A DNA stretch of 55,080 bases from an uncultured Burkholderiales bacterium (GTDB taxonomy: Bacteria > Pseudomonadota > Gammaproteobacteria > Burkholderiales > Burkholderiaceae_C), in contig CAIPFK010000093.1 of the NCBI GenBank assembly GCA_903864315.1, positions 1 through 55,080 of the forward strand. Reading direction: 5' to 3'. Position 1 is the stretch's first letter, and every line of letters begins with the position of its first letter. The notes beneath the pieces are model-generated. The model saw only the letters and a program-made list of their open reading frames with translations. It was not told the DNA's origin and did not search any database. Below, in pieces: positions 1-8,057 of the stretch. The translations under genes and the position numbers were made by a program.

Positions 1-1
1 C

Positions 2-91
2 CCTCGAGTAGCCCACGTTGCTGCTCCTGCTGCGCAGACAACGCTCAATCCCCAAGCTGCATGGCCGTTTCCAACGGCAATCAAGCCCTGA
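2..91 (+). CDS. C-terminal tail of an upstream protein, possibly histone H1-like (partial)
   Basis: The window opens inside a plus-strand reading frame that ends with TGA at 89-91. The visible 29 residues are Ala/Pro/Thr-rich and end ...NPQAAWPFPTAIKP. From memory this resembles the tail of alanine/lysine-rich histone-like proteins of Burkholderiales, but too little is visible to be sure. A strong terminator follows 20 bases after the stop, which supports this being a real gene end. The start and the bulk of the gene lie outside the window. Confidence 0.5.
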   Translation, partial: PRVAHVAAPAAQTTLNPQAAWPFPTAIKP

Positions 92-110
92 GTTTTGAGT
101 GTTTGATCTC

Positions 111-143
111 AAGCCCGGTACCCCAAAGGTCCCGGGCTTTTTT
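111..143 (+). terminator. Rho-independent terminator after the partial upstream gene
   Basis: An 8-bp stem AAGCCCGG / CCGGGCTT is extended by three more pairs (ACC/GGT) around a short loop. It is followed by a run of six T at 138-143. It ends the plus-strand transcript of the partial gene and separates it from the convergent PfkB gene, whose stop is at 168. Confidence 0.85.
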
Positions 144-167
144 CATGGAGAGTCCCCTCCCAGAGAT

Positions 168-1076
168 CTAGACGAGCAAAGCGCGAATGGCGTCGCTCAA
201 TTGGTAGTTTTGTGGGCCTTGATGGGCGATTTTCAAGGACCCCAGATGGTTGCCCAGACTCGCACACCGCTCTAGGCTCCAGCCTCGCTCCAAGCCAAAG
301 AGAAGACCACCTCGCCAAGCATCCCCACAACCCGTGGGATCCAAGACCTTTTGTGCAGCCACTGGGGCCACGCGCGAGCACTCGCCTTGCACCCAGACGT
401 CACAGCCTTCGGCTCCCAAGGTCACGATCAGCCCTTTGAGCGACTTGGAGATGGACGCCAACGACTCTCCCAACTTGTCTTCGAGCAACTTGGCCTCGTA
501 GTCATTGAGTGTGGCCCAAGAGGCTTGTTCAATGAAACACTTCAATTCTTGAGCGCCAAACATGGGCAGACCCTGGCCTGGATCAAAGACAAAGGGGATC
601 TTCAAATCATGCAGTTGCTGGGCATGCTCGATCATGGCCTCTCGACCATCGGGTGCAATGATGGCGATGTGCGCCACGTCAGATCTCTTGATGGTATTCA
701 AGTGCGCCTGGTTCATCGCCCCGGGGTGAAAGGCGGTGATTTGATTGTTGTCTTTGTCGGTCATGATCATGGCTTGCGCAGTGTAGTCTGTGCTGACTTC
801 TTGGATCCACTGGGTGCTGATGCCAAGACCCTTCAAACGCTCCAAATACACACCGCCGTCTTGTCCCAACGTGGCCATGGGCACGGGCTCACCGCCCAAG
901 AGCTTGAGGCTATAGGCGATGTTACCGGCGCAGCCTCCAAAGTCGCGGCGTAGCGTGGGCACCAAGAAAGACACATTCAAAATGTGCAGTTGATCGGGCA
1001 AGATCTGTTCAGCAAAACGCCCTTCAAAGTTCATGATGGTGTCAAAGGCAAAGGATCCACAAATTAAAGAAGCCAT
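168..1076 (-). CDS. PfkB-family carbohydrate/nucleoside kinase
   Basis: 302 aa, the usual length for the ribokinase/PfkB family, whose members phosphorylate sugars or nucleosides with ATP in the cytosol. The N-terminus MASLICGSFAFDTI and the GGCAGNIAYSLKLLGG stretch (about residues 47-62) match PfkB signature 1. The C-terminal DPTGCGDAWRGG (about 246-257) is PfkB signature 2, with its catalytic Asp and anion-hole glycines. Burkholderiales genomes often label this gene an adenosine kinase or ribokinase-like protein; the sequence does not fix the substrate. It lies 92 bp downstream of the DUF3426 gene on the same strand and may be the last gene of the accB-prmA transcript. The stop codon is TAG, which matters for the accB observation. 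Confidence 0.9.
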   Translation of the reverse strand: MASLICGSFAFDTIMNFEGRFAEQILPDQLHILNVSFLVPTLRRDFGGCAGNIAYSLKLLGGEPVPMATLGQDGGVYLERLKGLGISTQWIQEVSTDYTAQAMIMTDKDNNQITAFHPGAMNQAHLNTIKRSDVAHIAIIAPDGREAMIEHAQQLHDLKIPFVFDPGQGLPMFGAQELKCFIEQASWATLNDYEAKLLEDKLGESLASISKSLKGLIVTLGAEGCDVWVQGECSRVAPVAAQKVLDPTGCGDAWRGGLLFGLERGWSLERCASLGNHLGSLKIAHQGPQNYQLSDAIRALLV

Positions 1077-1168
1077 GGTGATGTTGTAGTGAAAGTTGAG
1101 TTAAAAAAATCGCGTTGTAAGGACTGCGTGAGCGTTCATGGGAATGAGACGTGAAGTTGAGCGCCCGC

Positions 1169-2035
1169 TCAAGGCTTGTAGAGCAACTCCACACGGTAAC
1201 CCGTGGCCAGTTTATCTGCAATTGACTCCTTCACAACCACCGGCACACGCCAAGGGGTGATGACGCCAGGCTCGATGGCAGAGGTGTTGGAGATTTGCGC
1301 GAGGTCAAACTCTTCTTGCAGCACGACCTCCTCTTGCTCATTGAGCAACACCAATTTGACCATCGGTGCGGCAACGGGGTAGGAGTTGTGGTTTCTGAGC
1401 TTGATGCTCAAGGCAAAGTGACGAGGCCGCTCAGGCTCGGGGTCCAAAGCGCTGCTCTCAATGCTCAAGGCCTGCAAGTCTCGAGGGGTCTCCAACGTGC
1501 AGGAAAATGGCTGGCAAAAGCCCAGCAATGCGGGTTTGAGCTCGGGCCACATGGCGGCCATCACATGGCGAGAGCGATAGAGCTCAAGAGTGGCAAGGCT
1601 CAACAGCATCACCACGGCCAAGCCAACCATCAAGGCATACAAGAGGGCCGATGGGGTCTTGTTGCCAGCGTCCCTGGGCGAGCTTGGCATGGCGTGGCCC
1701 ACTGGCGTGGCTTGATGTGCAGACGTCGTGCGCAAGGTGGGCTCCATGCGCTCGCTTGCCTGGGCGTGGCCCGACCCTGAGGACGAAGCTCGCGCGCCTG
1801 GATGTTGGGCCGCGGTACGGGGCTGGTCAGACCCAGTCCATCCCAATGGGGTCAGATCACGGCTCAAGCACGCTGGCGCAAAAAACACTTGTTCGCACAC
1901 CCCACACCGCACCCAACCATCGGCCGCCTCCAAGTCAGCCACACCCAAGTCGTAGCGGGTACGACAACGCGGACATTGAACGGGCTCACTCAAGGCCAAG
2001 GGGGGCAGCATTTTCTCGCTCAGTGGGGTACTCAT
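1169..2035 (-). CDS. DUF3426 / MJ0042-type zinc-ribbon membrane protein
   Basis: 288 aa. An N-terminal MJ0042-like zinc ribbon has two CxxC knuckles (C21/C24 and C44/C47). A Ser/Ala/Pro-rich linker follows, then one transmembrane helix at about residues 129-151, then a DUF3426 domain with beta-strand character (ending ...GYRVELLYKP). The expected topology is a cytoplasmic zinc ribbon with a periplasmic C-terminal domain. The function of the family is unknown. Its place after prmA is conserved in Burkholderiales. It starts 198 bp downstream of the prmA stop, so it may have its own promoter. Confidence 0.85.
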   Translation of the reverse strand: MSTPLSEKMLPPLALSEPVQCPRCRTRYDLGVADLEAADGWVRCGVCEQVFFAPACLSRDLTPLGWTGSDQPRTAAQHPGARASSSGSGHAQASERMEPTLRTTSAHQATPVGHAMPSSPRDAGNKTPSALLYALMVGLAVVMLLSLATLELYRSRHVMAAMWPELKPALLGFCQPFSCTLETPRDLQALSIESSALDPEPERPRHFALSIKLRNHNSYPVAAPMVKLVLLNEQEEVVLQEEFDLAQISNTSAIEPGVITPWRVPVVVKESIADKLATGYRVELLYKP

Positions 2036-2201
2036 TTAAAAGAGGTGGAGAATTGGAGTCGAGACAATTCGTTCAATGCCAAGGTGAAAAACTTTCAATG
2101 GATCATACTTGAAACGCCTGGCCAGGAGGATCCAGCCATCACAAGACCCGCTAGCAGCGGTGAACCTCAGGCGTGTGCGTCGTGAATGCAATGCGAGGCT
2201 T

Positions 2202-2230
2202 TGCACTTGAATCATGCACTTGAATCATGC
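2202..2230 (-). repeat. 13-bp tandem duplication just after the prmA stop
   Basis: Two exact copies of a 13-bp unit (TGCACTTGAATCA on the plus strand) at 2202-2214 and 2215-2227, followed by the first three bases of a third copy. They begin 3 bp past the prmA TAA. On the transcript each copy carries a TGA. This is probably a replication-slippage product. Confidence 0.8.
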
Positions 2231-2232
2231 GC

Positions 2233-3123
2233 TTAAAAACGAGCGCTCATCAAAATCCAACCCTCTTGAGAGTCAATGACTTGCAAGTCTGCCAAGTCCG
2301 CATAAGCCTCTTGGAGCTCCTGTGCTTGACGCTCCAAGATGCCAGAGAGCACCAACACACCACCCGGGCGCACGAGGCCACACAACAAGGGCGCCAACAC
2401 TTTCAAAGGGCTGGCCAAGATATTGGCAAAAACACAATCGAAGGTGCCTTGGGCCAGGTCGGGCAGGCCCACCTCGATGACGGATGCGACGCCGTTGTCA
2501 AGTGCATTTTGACGGGCGGAATCGACGGCGGCTGGGTCGATATCGACCGCTTGGACAAGCTTGGCACCATAAAGCGCTGCCGCAATGGCCAAGATGCCTG
2601 AGCCACAACCGTAGTCCATGACCCGCTGATGCTCGTGAAACTGTTGCTGACTGCACCACGTCAAACACATGCGCGTGGTCGGATGGGTGCCGGTTCCAAA
2701 GGCCAGTCCTGGATCGAGTCGAATGACTTTATTCGCTACAGCGGGCACCTCGGACCATGTTGGCACCACCCAAAAATCAGGGGCGATGCCGACCGGCTGG
2801 AACTGCGACTGGGTCAAACGCACCCAGTCTTGGTCTTCAACGGTCTTGATGGCCAAGAGCTCCCAGCCAGACAGCGCCTCTTGGGCACTCAACGCCGCTT
2901 GGGCGGCTTGCACACTCGCCTCGTCAGCAAAGAGGCACAGCACGTTGGAGCGCTCCCATGCGTTGACTTCGATCACGCTGCCAGGTTCGCCAAAAATCGC
3001 TTTTTCTTGCTCGGTGTTGGCCTGGGCGTCCTCAACGCTCACGCTCAGCGCGCCCAGTTCGAGTAACGCATCGCTCAAACGCTCTACCAAGGACTCAGGG
3101 GCCAAGAGTTGGAGTTCAATCAT
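2233..3123 (-). CDS. prmA: Ribosomal protein L11 methyltransferase PrmA
   Basis: 296 aa, full length. PrmA trimethylates lysines and the N-terminus of ribosomal protein L11 using S-adenosylmethionine in the cytosol. Visible family features are an N-terminal alpha/beta substrate-binding domain, the [14 protein letters not shown] segment (about 137-150), the SAM-binding motif DYGCGSG (170-176), the acidic motif VDID and the ANILASPL loop (about 233-240). Its ATG overlaps the accC TGA (ATGA at 3123-3120), indicating translational coupling. The accB-accC-prmA order is common in beta- and gammaproteobacteria. Confidence 0.97.
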   Translation of the reverse strand: MIELQLLAPESLVERLSDALLELGALSVSVEDAQANTEQEKAIFGEPGSVIEVNAWERSNVLCLFADEASVQAAQAALSAQEALSGWELLAIKTVEDQDWVRLTQSQFQPVGIAPDFWVVPTWSEVPAVANKVIRLDPGLAFGTGTHPTTRMCLTWCSQQQFHEHQRVMDYGCGSGILAIAAALYGAKLVQAVDIDPAAVDSARQNALDNGVASVIEVGLPDLAQGTFDCVFANILASPLKVLAPLLCGLVRPGGVLVLSGILERQAQELQEAYADLADLQVIDSQEGWILMSARF

Positions 3124-4466
3124 GTGCGTTTTTTAAGCCAAGCTTCTAGGTAGTGAATGTTGGTGCCGCCTTGAATGAACTGGGGGTCTTGCATGATCTC
3201 GCGGTGCAAGGCCACATTGGTGGAGATGCCCTCGACCACCATTTCGGACAACGCAGTTCTCATGCGCGCCAAGGCGTGCTCTCGGGTGTCACCGTGCACG
3301 ATGATTTTACCAATCATGCTGTCGTAATAGGGTGGCACCATGTAGTTGGTATAGGCGTGCGAGTCCACACGCACACCAGGACCTCCCGGGGCATGCCAAG
3401 TGGTGATGCGACCAGGAGAAGGCGTGAACTTGAAGGGGTCTTCTGCGTTGATGCGGCACTCGATCGAGTGCCCCTTGAATTCCACTTGTTTTTGCGTGAA
3501 GGTCAATTTTTCACCAGCGGCGATGCGGATTTGCTGCTGCACAATGTCCACGTGCGTGATGTACTCCGTCACCGGGTGCTCGACTTGAACACGGGTGTTC
3601 ATTTCGATGAAATAAAACTCCCCGTTTTCATACAAGAACTCAAAAGTCCCTGCACCTCGGTAGTTGATCCGCTTGCACGCGGCCACACAACGTTCGCCAA
3701 TTTTCTCAATGAGTTTTCTGGGGATGTGGGGCGCAGGCGCCTCCTCAATCACCTTTTGATGGCGACGCTGCATCGAGCAGTCGCGCTCGCCAAGGTACAC
3801 CGCATTCTTGTGCTGATCGGCAAGGATTTGAATTTCAATGTGACGGGGGTTTTGCAGGTATTTTTCCATGTAGACCGCAGCGTTGCCAAACGCTGCCTGG
3901 GCCTCGGACTTGGTGGTCTGCACCGCTTGCACCAACGACTCCTCGTCGTGCACGACTCGCATGCCGCGCCCACCACCACCACCTGCGGCCTTGATGATGA
4001 CGGGGTAGCCGACCATTTTGGCCACTTTGCGCATTTGCACGGGGTCGCTGGAGAGCTCCCCCTCAGATCCGGGGACACAGGGCACGCCCGCTTTGATCAT
4101 GGCTTGCTTGGCCGCGACCTTGTCGCCCATGATCCGAATGGATTCAGGCGTTGGCCCGATGAAGGCAAAACCGCTTTTTTCAACGCGCTCGGCAAAGTCA
4201 GCGTTTTCACTCAAAAAACCATAGCCCGGATGAATGGCTTGCACGTCGGTGACTTCTGCCGCCGCAATGATGGAGGGCATGCTCAAATAACTTTGCGCCG
4301 AGGCGGCGGGTCCGATGCACACCGCCTCTTCGGCCAACTTCACGTATTTGGCCTCGCGGTCGGCCTCAGAGTAAACCACCACGGCCTTGACGCCGAGCTC
4401 ACGACAAGCGCGTTGGATGCGCAGGGCTATCTCGCCACGGTTGGCGATCAGTATCTTTTTAAACAT
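3120..4466 (-). CDS. accC: Acetyl-CoA carboxylase, biotin carboxylase subunit
   Basis: 448 aa, typical for AccC. It carboxylates the biotin on AccB using ATP and bicarbonate, the first half-reaction of fatty-acid synthesis. It begins [17 protein letters not shown], the biotin-carboxylase N-terminal fold. An ATP-grasp domain follows, with the glycine-rich [11 protein letters not shown] loop and the catalytic [14 protein letters not shown] segment. The C-terminal domain includes [11 protein letters not shown]. The gene lies 11 bp downstream of accB and overlaps prmA by 4 bp, so it is part of one operon. Confidence 0.98.
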   Translation of the reverse strand: MFKKILIANRGEIALRIQRACRELGVKAVVVYSEADREAKYVKLAEEAVCIGPAASAQSYLSMPSIIAAAEVTDVQAIHPGYGFLSENADFAERVEKSGFAFIGPTPESIRIMGDKVAAKQAMIKAGVPCVPGSEGELSSDPVQMRKVAKMVGYPVIIKAAGGGGGRGMRVVHDEESLVQAVQTTKSEAQAAFGNAAVYMEKYLQNPRHIEIQILADQHKNAVYLGERDCSMQRRHQKVIEEAPAPHIPRKLIEKIGERCVAACKRINYRGAGTFEFLYENGEFYFIEMNTRVQVEHPVTEYITHVDIVQQQIRIAAGEKLTFTQKQVEFKGHSIECRINAEDPFKFTPSPGRITTWHAPGGPGVRVDSHAYTNYMVPPYYDSMIGKIIVHGDTREHALARMRTALSEMVVEGISTNVALHREIMQDPQFIQGGTNIHYLEAWLKKRT

Positions 4467-4477
4467 GGCCAGCCCCC

Positions 4478-4909
4478 TTACTCAATCGCAAAAAGAGGAC
4501 TGCCGTATTCAACGGCTTGCGCGTTTTGTGCAAATATTTGAGTGATGGTGCCACTTTTATCGGCTTCAATTTCGTTGAGAATTTTCATGGCCTCAACAAT
4601 ACAGATGGTGTCTCCCTCGTTGACCACCGAACCAATCTCCACAAAGGCCTTGGCCTCGGGACTGGCTGAGCGATAAAATGTGCCCACCATGGGTGACTTG
4701 ACCGTGTGGGCCGTGCTGGCAACGGGCTCGACTGGCAAAGGCGCACTCGAAGCCACCACCGGGGTACTGTCCAGCGGTGTGATCGTGAGTGGCACCACGC
4801 CCGACGCAGTGCCCGAGGGTATATACTGGGCACCGACACTCTTGACGATCCTCACCTTGCCCTCGGGTTCGGTGATCTCCAACTCGGCCACATTGGACTC
4901 GGAGACCAA
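4478..4909 (-). CDS. accB: Biotin carboxyl carrier protein of acetyl-CoA carboxylase; N-terminus interrupted by an amber codon
   Basis: From a TTG at 4909 this frame encodes 143 aa: a short N-terminal segment, a Pro/Ala/Thr-rich linker, and a biotinyl domain with the biotin-attachment motif EAMKI (Lys109 in this numbering). The homology begins earlier. In the same frame an ATG at 4942-4940 reads Met-Asp-stop-[10 protein letters not shown], matching the canonical AccB start MD(L/I)RK(L/I)K.LI(E/D)LV except that codon 3 is TAG (4936-4934). TAG is a genuine stop in neighbouring genes (PfkB, mpl, the RNB gene). Translation may therefore restart at TTG 4909, or another non-AUG codon, after a two-codon mini-ORF; or the base may be a sequence error. 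I annotate the uninterrupted part. No good Shine-Dalgarno precedes the TTG. AccB is essential, so the gene is presumably functional. Confidence 0.9.
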   Translation of the reverse strand: MVSESNVAELEITEPEGKVRIVKSVGAQYIPSGTASGVVPLTITPLDSTPVVASSAPLPVEPVASTAHTVKSPMVGTFYRSASPEAKAFVEIGSVVNEGDTICIVEAMKILNEIEADKSGTITQIFAQNAQAVEYGSPLFAIE

Positions 4910-4942
4910 TTCGATCAGTGTTTTAAGTTTTCTCTAATCCAT

Positions 4943-5164
4943 AAGTTTCTATAATTTCAGCTAAAGAGTGGTTAATTTACACCAATTTTGTCCAAAAAGC
5001 ACTAAAAATATATTTTATCATTTAAAAATTTCCATCACCTGGACTTAAAGCCAACCCAATTCCCCTCAACGACAGTAGCGCCCCAAAAAATGGGTTTACC
5101 TTCAATCGCGTATTTTGAGGTTATTTTAAGCGAATTTTGATGAACTTAAGGTGAGATCACCATA
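4943..5164. other. AT-rich spacer between tlpA-like gene and accB, probable accBC promoter region; aroQ absent
   Basis: A gene-free stretch of 222 bp, far more AT-rich than its surroundings, especially 4921-5030. On the minus strand it holds several A/T-rich segments resembling -10 boxes (for example around 5000-5020), but no single -35/-10 pair stands out. In many Burkholderiales and pseudomonads aroQ (3-dehydroquinate dehydratase II) lies immediately upstream of accB. No remnant of it, such as an HGPNLNLLG motif, is visible here. Confidence 0.6.
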
Positions 5165-5770
5165 TCAAGCCAATTGCCATGCAGCCACATCGGCTTCATG
5201 CAAACGACCCAAATGGCGATGAAGCAAGCCCCCATTCGCACCGAGCACCAAGGTGAACGGCAAGCCGCCTTGCTCATCGCCCAGGTCTTTGCTCAGCTGA
5301 GGCCCGAGCATGCCCGCCAGTCCAATCGGGTAACTGACGGGTCTGAGCGATAAAAAGTGTCGCACCGCACTGGGCTGATCAATGGCCAACCCCAAGACTT
5401 GAACGCCTTTGGCGGCATTTTGCTTAAAGTAAGCGTCCAATAGCGGCATTTCAGCAATACAAGGCTGGCACCATGTTGCCCAAAAATTCAGCACCAAGGG
5501 CCGCCCCTTCAAACTCGACATGTCCAAGGTTTGACCCTCCGGCTGCTCAAAGGATGCGGACCAAAGCGCATGATGGGCCTCGTCGGAGAGGCCTGTCTCG
5601 CCCCACCCTCCACCACTTTGCAACCAGACTTGTGCGCGCCAACCCACCAAGGCGGCTGCAGCCGCCACCCCCAATCCCGCCACGACCGTGGTGCGACGAG
5701 ACCAGCCTGAGGGCGCGACGCCGCTCTTGTCTTCGGGGGTCGGGGACGATGGGACTGATGGATTGGTCAT
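5165..5770 (-). CDS. TlpA/ResA-family membrane-anchored thioredoxin
   Basis: 201 aa. After a cytoplasmic tail come Arg25-Arg26 and a hydrophobic Ala/Val-rich helix (about 28-45), which act as a signal anchor; RRTTVVAGLG is mildly Tat-like. The periplasmic thioredoxin domain carries the redox motif WCQPC (Cys101/Cys104) within FWATWCQPCIAEMP. This fold reduces disulfides, often of apocytochrome c or other exported proteins; the partner is not defined here. The gene is 9 bp downstream of the nucleotidyltransferase-like gene and in the same orientation as accBC. Confidence 0.9.
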   Translation of the reverse strand: MTNPSVPSSPTPEDKSGVAPSGWSRRTTVVAGLGVAAAAALVGWRAQVWLQSGGGWGETGLSDEAHHALWSASFEQPEGQTLDMSSLKGRPLVLNFWATWCQPCIAEMPLLDAYFKQNAAKGVQVLGLAIDQPSAVRHFLSLRPVSYPIGLAGMLGPQLSKDLGDEQGGLPFTLVLGANGGLLHRHLGRLHEADVAAWQLA

Positions 5771-5779
5771 TGAAGCATC

Positions 5780-6373
5780 TTACCCCAGCAGCTTGAGAAG
5801 CGCTTGCTCATTGCCTCTCAATGCACCCATTTGAGGGTCCACTTTGAGCGCGCCTCGGATGTCGTCGAAGTCATAAATCATCAAATGCAAACCCACATAC
5901 CGGGCCAAGGCAGTGGACTGAAGGTTCAGGCTCAACGCGTCAACGTCCTCGCCCTTGAAGCCGCGCACGCGCGTGACCTGGTAGCGAAGCCCTTGGTTGA
6001 TGAGTTCAATCTCTGCGCTTTTGGGGTCTTCGCAAAAGAGTTGTAAGTAAATATCCGAGTGCGCGCTGGCCGTCCCGCGCCAGACTGAGCCACTGAGGTG
6101 GGGTCGAAAGTCTCTGAGCCTCACCATCCATTGGAGCGCCAACGCCCTCAAGTGGGCCAACTCCTGGGCTTGCTCTTGAGCACAAAAGAGTTCGATGTAC
6201 TCTTTCACCGCGTCTTCGACCACTGCATTGCTGGGCAAAGGCGTGCGCGAGCCCAAGGCCAAGCGCTTGAGGGCCTGGCGCTTGGCGTCTCGGTACTCCA
6301 AGCCCTCTTGCACGACCAGTTGAGCGGCCGTTTGGGCAATCATGTCGTCGTGTTCGTTGTTCACACCCCGCAT
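5780..6373 (-). CDS. Conserved hypothetical protein, degenerate nucleotidyltransferase-like
   Basis: 197 aa, soluble, with no signal or membrane helix. The N-terminal half is helical and charged. The segment SGSVWRGTASAHSDIYLQLFCEDP (about 95-118) looks like a nucleotidyltransferase GS...DxD signature in which the second acidic residue is gone. A homologous gene divergent from mpl is common in Burkholderiales. The function is unknown; an inactive or divergent minimal nucleotidyltransferase is an inference from one motif. It is transcribed divergently from mpl, and its start lies about 90 bp from the mpl start. Confidence 0.7.
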   Translation of the reverse strand: MRGVNNEHDDMIAQTAAQLVVQEGLEYRDAKRQALKRLALGSRTPLPSNAVVEDAVKEYIELFCAQEQAQELAHLRALALQWMVRLRDFRPHLSGSVWRGTASAHSDIYLQLFCEDPKSAEIELINQGLRYQVTRVRGFKGEDVDALSLNLQSTALARYVGLHLMIYDFDDIRGALKVDPQMGALRGNEQALLKLLG

Positions 6374-6464
6374 TGTGCCCGTGTTTGCAATCAGGCCATA
6401 CGACGGCCATCATTTTTACCAGCACGGCCCATCGACTGCACCACACAAGCCTAAAATAGAGGCC

Positions 6465-7973
6465 ATGCATATACACATCTTAGGCATTTGTGGCACCTTC
6501 ATGGGCGGCTTGGCGGCCTTGGCCCAAGCCAGCGGTCACCGCGTCACGGGTTGCGACCAAGGCGTCTACCCACCCATGAGTGATCAACTGCAGGCCCTGG
6601 GCATCGAGCTCACCGAAGGCTTTGGCGATGAGCAATTGGCCCTCCAACCCGACTTGTTCGTGGTGGGCAATGTGGTCTCGCGCCATCACTCGGCTCACGG
6701 CGTCGCGAAATACCCGCTGATGGAGTCCATTTTGGAGTTGGGCCTGCCGTATGTGAGTGGCCCACAATGGCTGAGCGAGCACCTCTTGCACCGAAGCGGC
6801 CAAGAGTTTCATGTGTTGGCTGTGGCTGGCACCCACGGCAAAACCACCACAAGCTCGATGCTGGCTTGGATCTTGGAGTACGCCGAGCTCCAACCCGGCT
6901 ACTTGATCGGTGGGGTTCCCCTGAACTTCAACACGTCGGCTCGCTTACCCCAGAGAAACGGCAAAACGGCCAGGCCACTCTTTGTGATCGAAGCCGATGA
7001 GTACGACACCGCATTTTTTGACAAACGCAGCAAATTTGTTCACTACCGCCCCAGAACGGCGATTTTGAACAACCTTGAGTTTGACCACGCCGACATCTTT
7101 GATGACCTCAAAGCCATTGAGCGCCAATTTCACCACCTGGTGCGAACCGTGCCCGCCAAAGGCCGGGTGATTGTCAATGCCCAGGAGTCGAGCTTGCAGC
7201 GCGTGATGGACATGGGTTGCTGGAGTGAGTGCGAGGGCTTTGCGGCCCAAGCCCGGGGCAGCAACAAGATCACTGGCCAAGTGAGCGTTGACTGGCACAT
7301 CCTGGGACCGGCTGAGGATTTTGAGATTCACCACCAAGGACGCTTCATGGGCCGACTGCGCTGGTCCTTGAGCGGCGTGCACAACCAAATGAATGCATTG
7401 GCTGCCATCGCGGCGGCCCACCATGTCGGCGTTGATGTCGCCACGGGCATCCAAGCGCTCGAGGGCTTTCAAAACGTTCGCCGTCGCATGGAACTCAAGG
7501 GTCAAGTCACCCTTGGCGCTGCGTCCTCAGCCGAAAACGTCGAGACAAGTGCTGGCCTTGGGCCGCAGACCGTGAGCGTCTACGATGATTTTGCCCACCA
7601 CCCCACCGCCATCCAAACCACCTTGGAAGGACTGCGGCGACAGTTGGGCCACAAGGCTCGCATTTTGTGTGTGTTTGAACCTCGCAGCAACACCATGAAG
7701 CTTGGCAGCATGAAAGCACTCTTGCCCCAGGCACTGGAATGCGCAGACTTGAGTTTTTGCCACACCCAAGGGCTTGACTGGGACGCCCAAGAGGCCTTGG
7801 CGCCCTTGGGCACGCGTGCGATGTGCGCGAGCAGTATCGAGTCCATGGTTGAGTTGGTGAGTGCACACACACGGGCAGGCGACCACATTGTGTGCATGAG
7901 CAATGGTGGCTTTGGCGGCATTCACGCCAAACTCCTGTCACACTTGGCGGGTGCGCTGGGGCGCACGTCCTAG
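6465..7973 (+). CDS. mpl: UDP-N-acetylmuramate:L-alanyl-gamma-D-glutamyl-meso-diaminopimelate ligase
   Basis: 502 aa from the ATG at 6465 (MHIHILGICGTFMGGLA). That start fits the Rossmann beginning of Mur ligases, so a longer upstream frame is rejected. Mpl reattaches the recycled tripeptide to UDP-MurNAc using ATP, in the cytosolic muropeptide recycling pathway. Visible motifs are the P-loop [12 protein letters not shown], the IEADEYD segment, the H-rich catalytic region with NLEFDHADIF, and VYDDFAHHPTAI, which is diagnostic of MurC/Mpl. The stop is TAG at 7971-7973. It converges with aroG across 84 bp in which I see no clear terminator. Confidence 0.96.
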   Translation: MHIHILGICGTFMGGLAALAQASGHRVTGCDQGVYPPMSDQLQALGIELTEGFGDEQLALQPDLFVVGNVVSRHHSAHGVAKYPLMESILELGLPYVSGPQWLSEHLLHRSGQEFHVLAVAGTHGKTTTSSMLAWILEYAELQPGYLIGGVPLNFNTSARLPQRNGKTARPLFVIEADEYDTAFFDKRSKFVHYRPRTAILNNLEFDHADIFDDLKAIERQFHHLVRTVPAKGRVIVNAQESSLQRVMDMGCWSECEGFAAQARGSNKITGQVSVDWHILGPAEDFEIHHQGRFMGRLRWSLSGVHNQMNALAAIAAAHHVGVDVATGIQALEGFQNVRRRMELKGQVTLGAASSAENVETSAGLGPQTVSVYDDFAHHPTAIQTTLEGLRRQLGHKARILCVFEPRSNTMKLGSMKALLPQALECADLSFCHTQGLDWDAQEALAPLGTRAMCASSIESMVELVSAHTRAGDHIVCMSNGGFGGIHAKLLSHLAGALGRTS

Positions 7974-8057
7974 AGAAGACCCCGCAACTGAACGCACCCA
8001 GCTGCGAGCCGCCGACACATCACACCCATCGGGTGCAGGCACAGGCTCAGAGCCAGC

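Noticed and set aside
3153-4541. Long plus-strand open frame (462 codons) opposite accC
   Set aside because: It is antisense to an unmistakable accC, has a His/Gly/Arg-rich low-complexity composition typical of a mirror frame in GC-rich DNA, and has no ribosome binding site or recognisable motif.
4934-4936. Amber codon decoded as an amino acid throughout this organism
   Set aside because: TAG is the natural stop of PfkB (168-170), mpl (7971-7973) and the RNB gene (14694-14696), each at the expected protein end. General reassignment is not supported.
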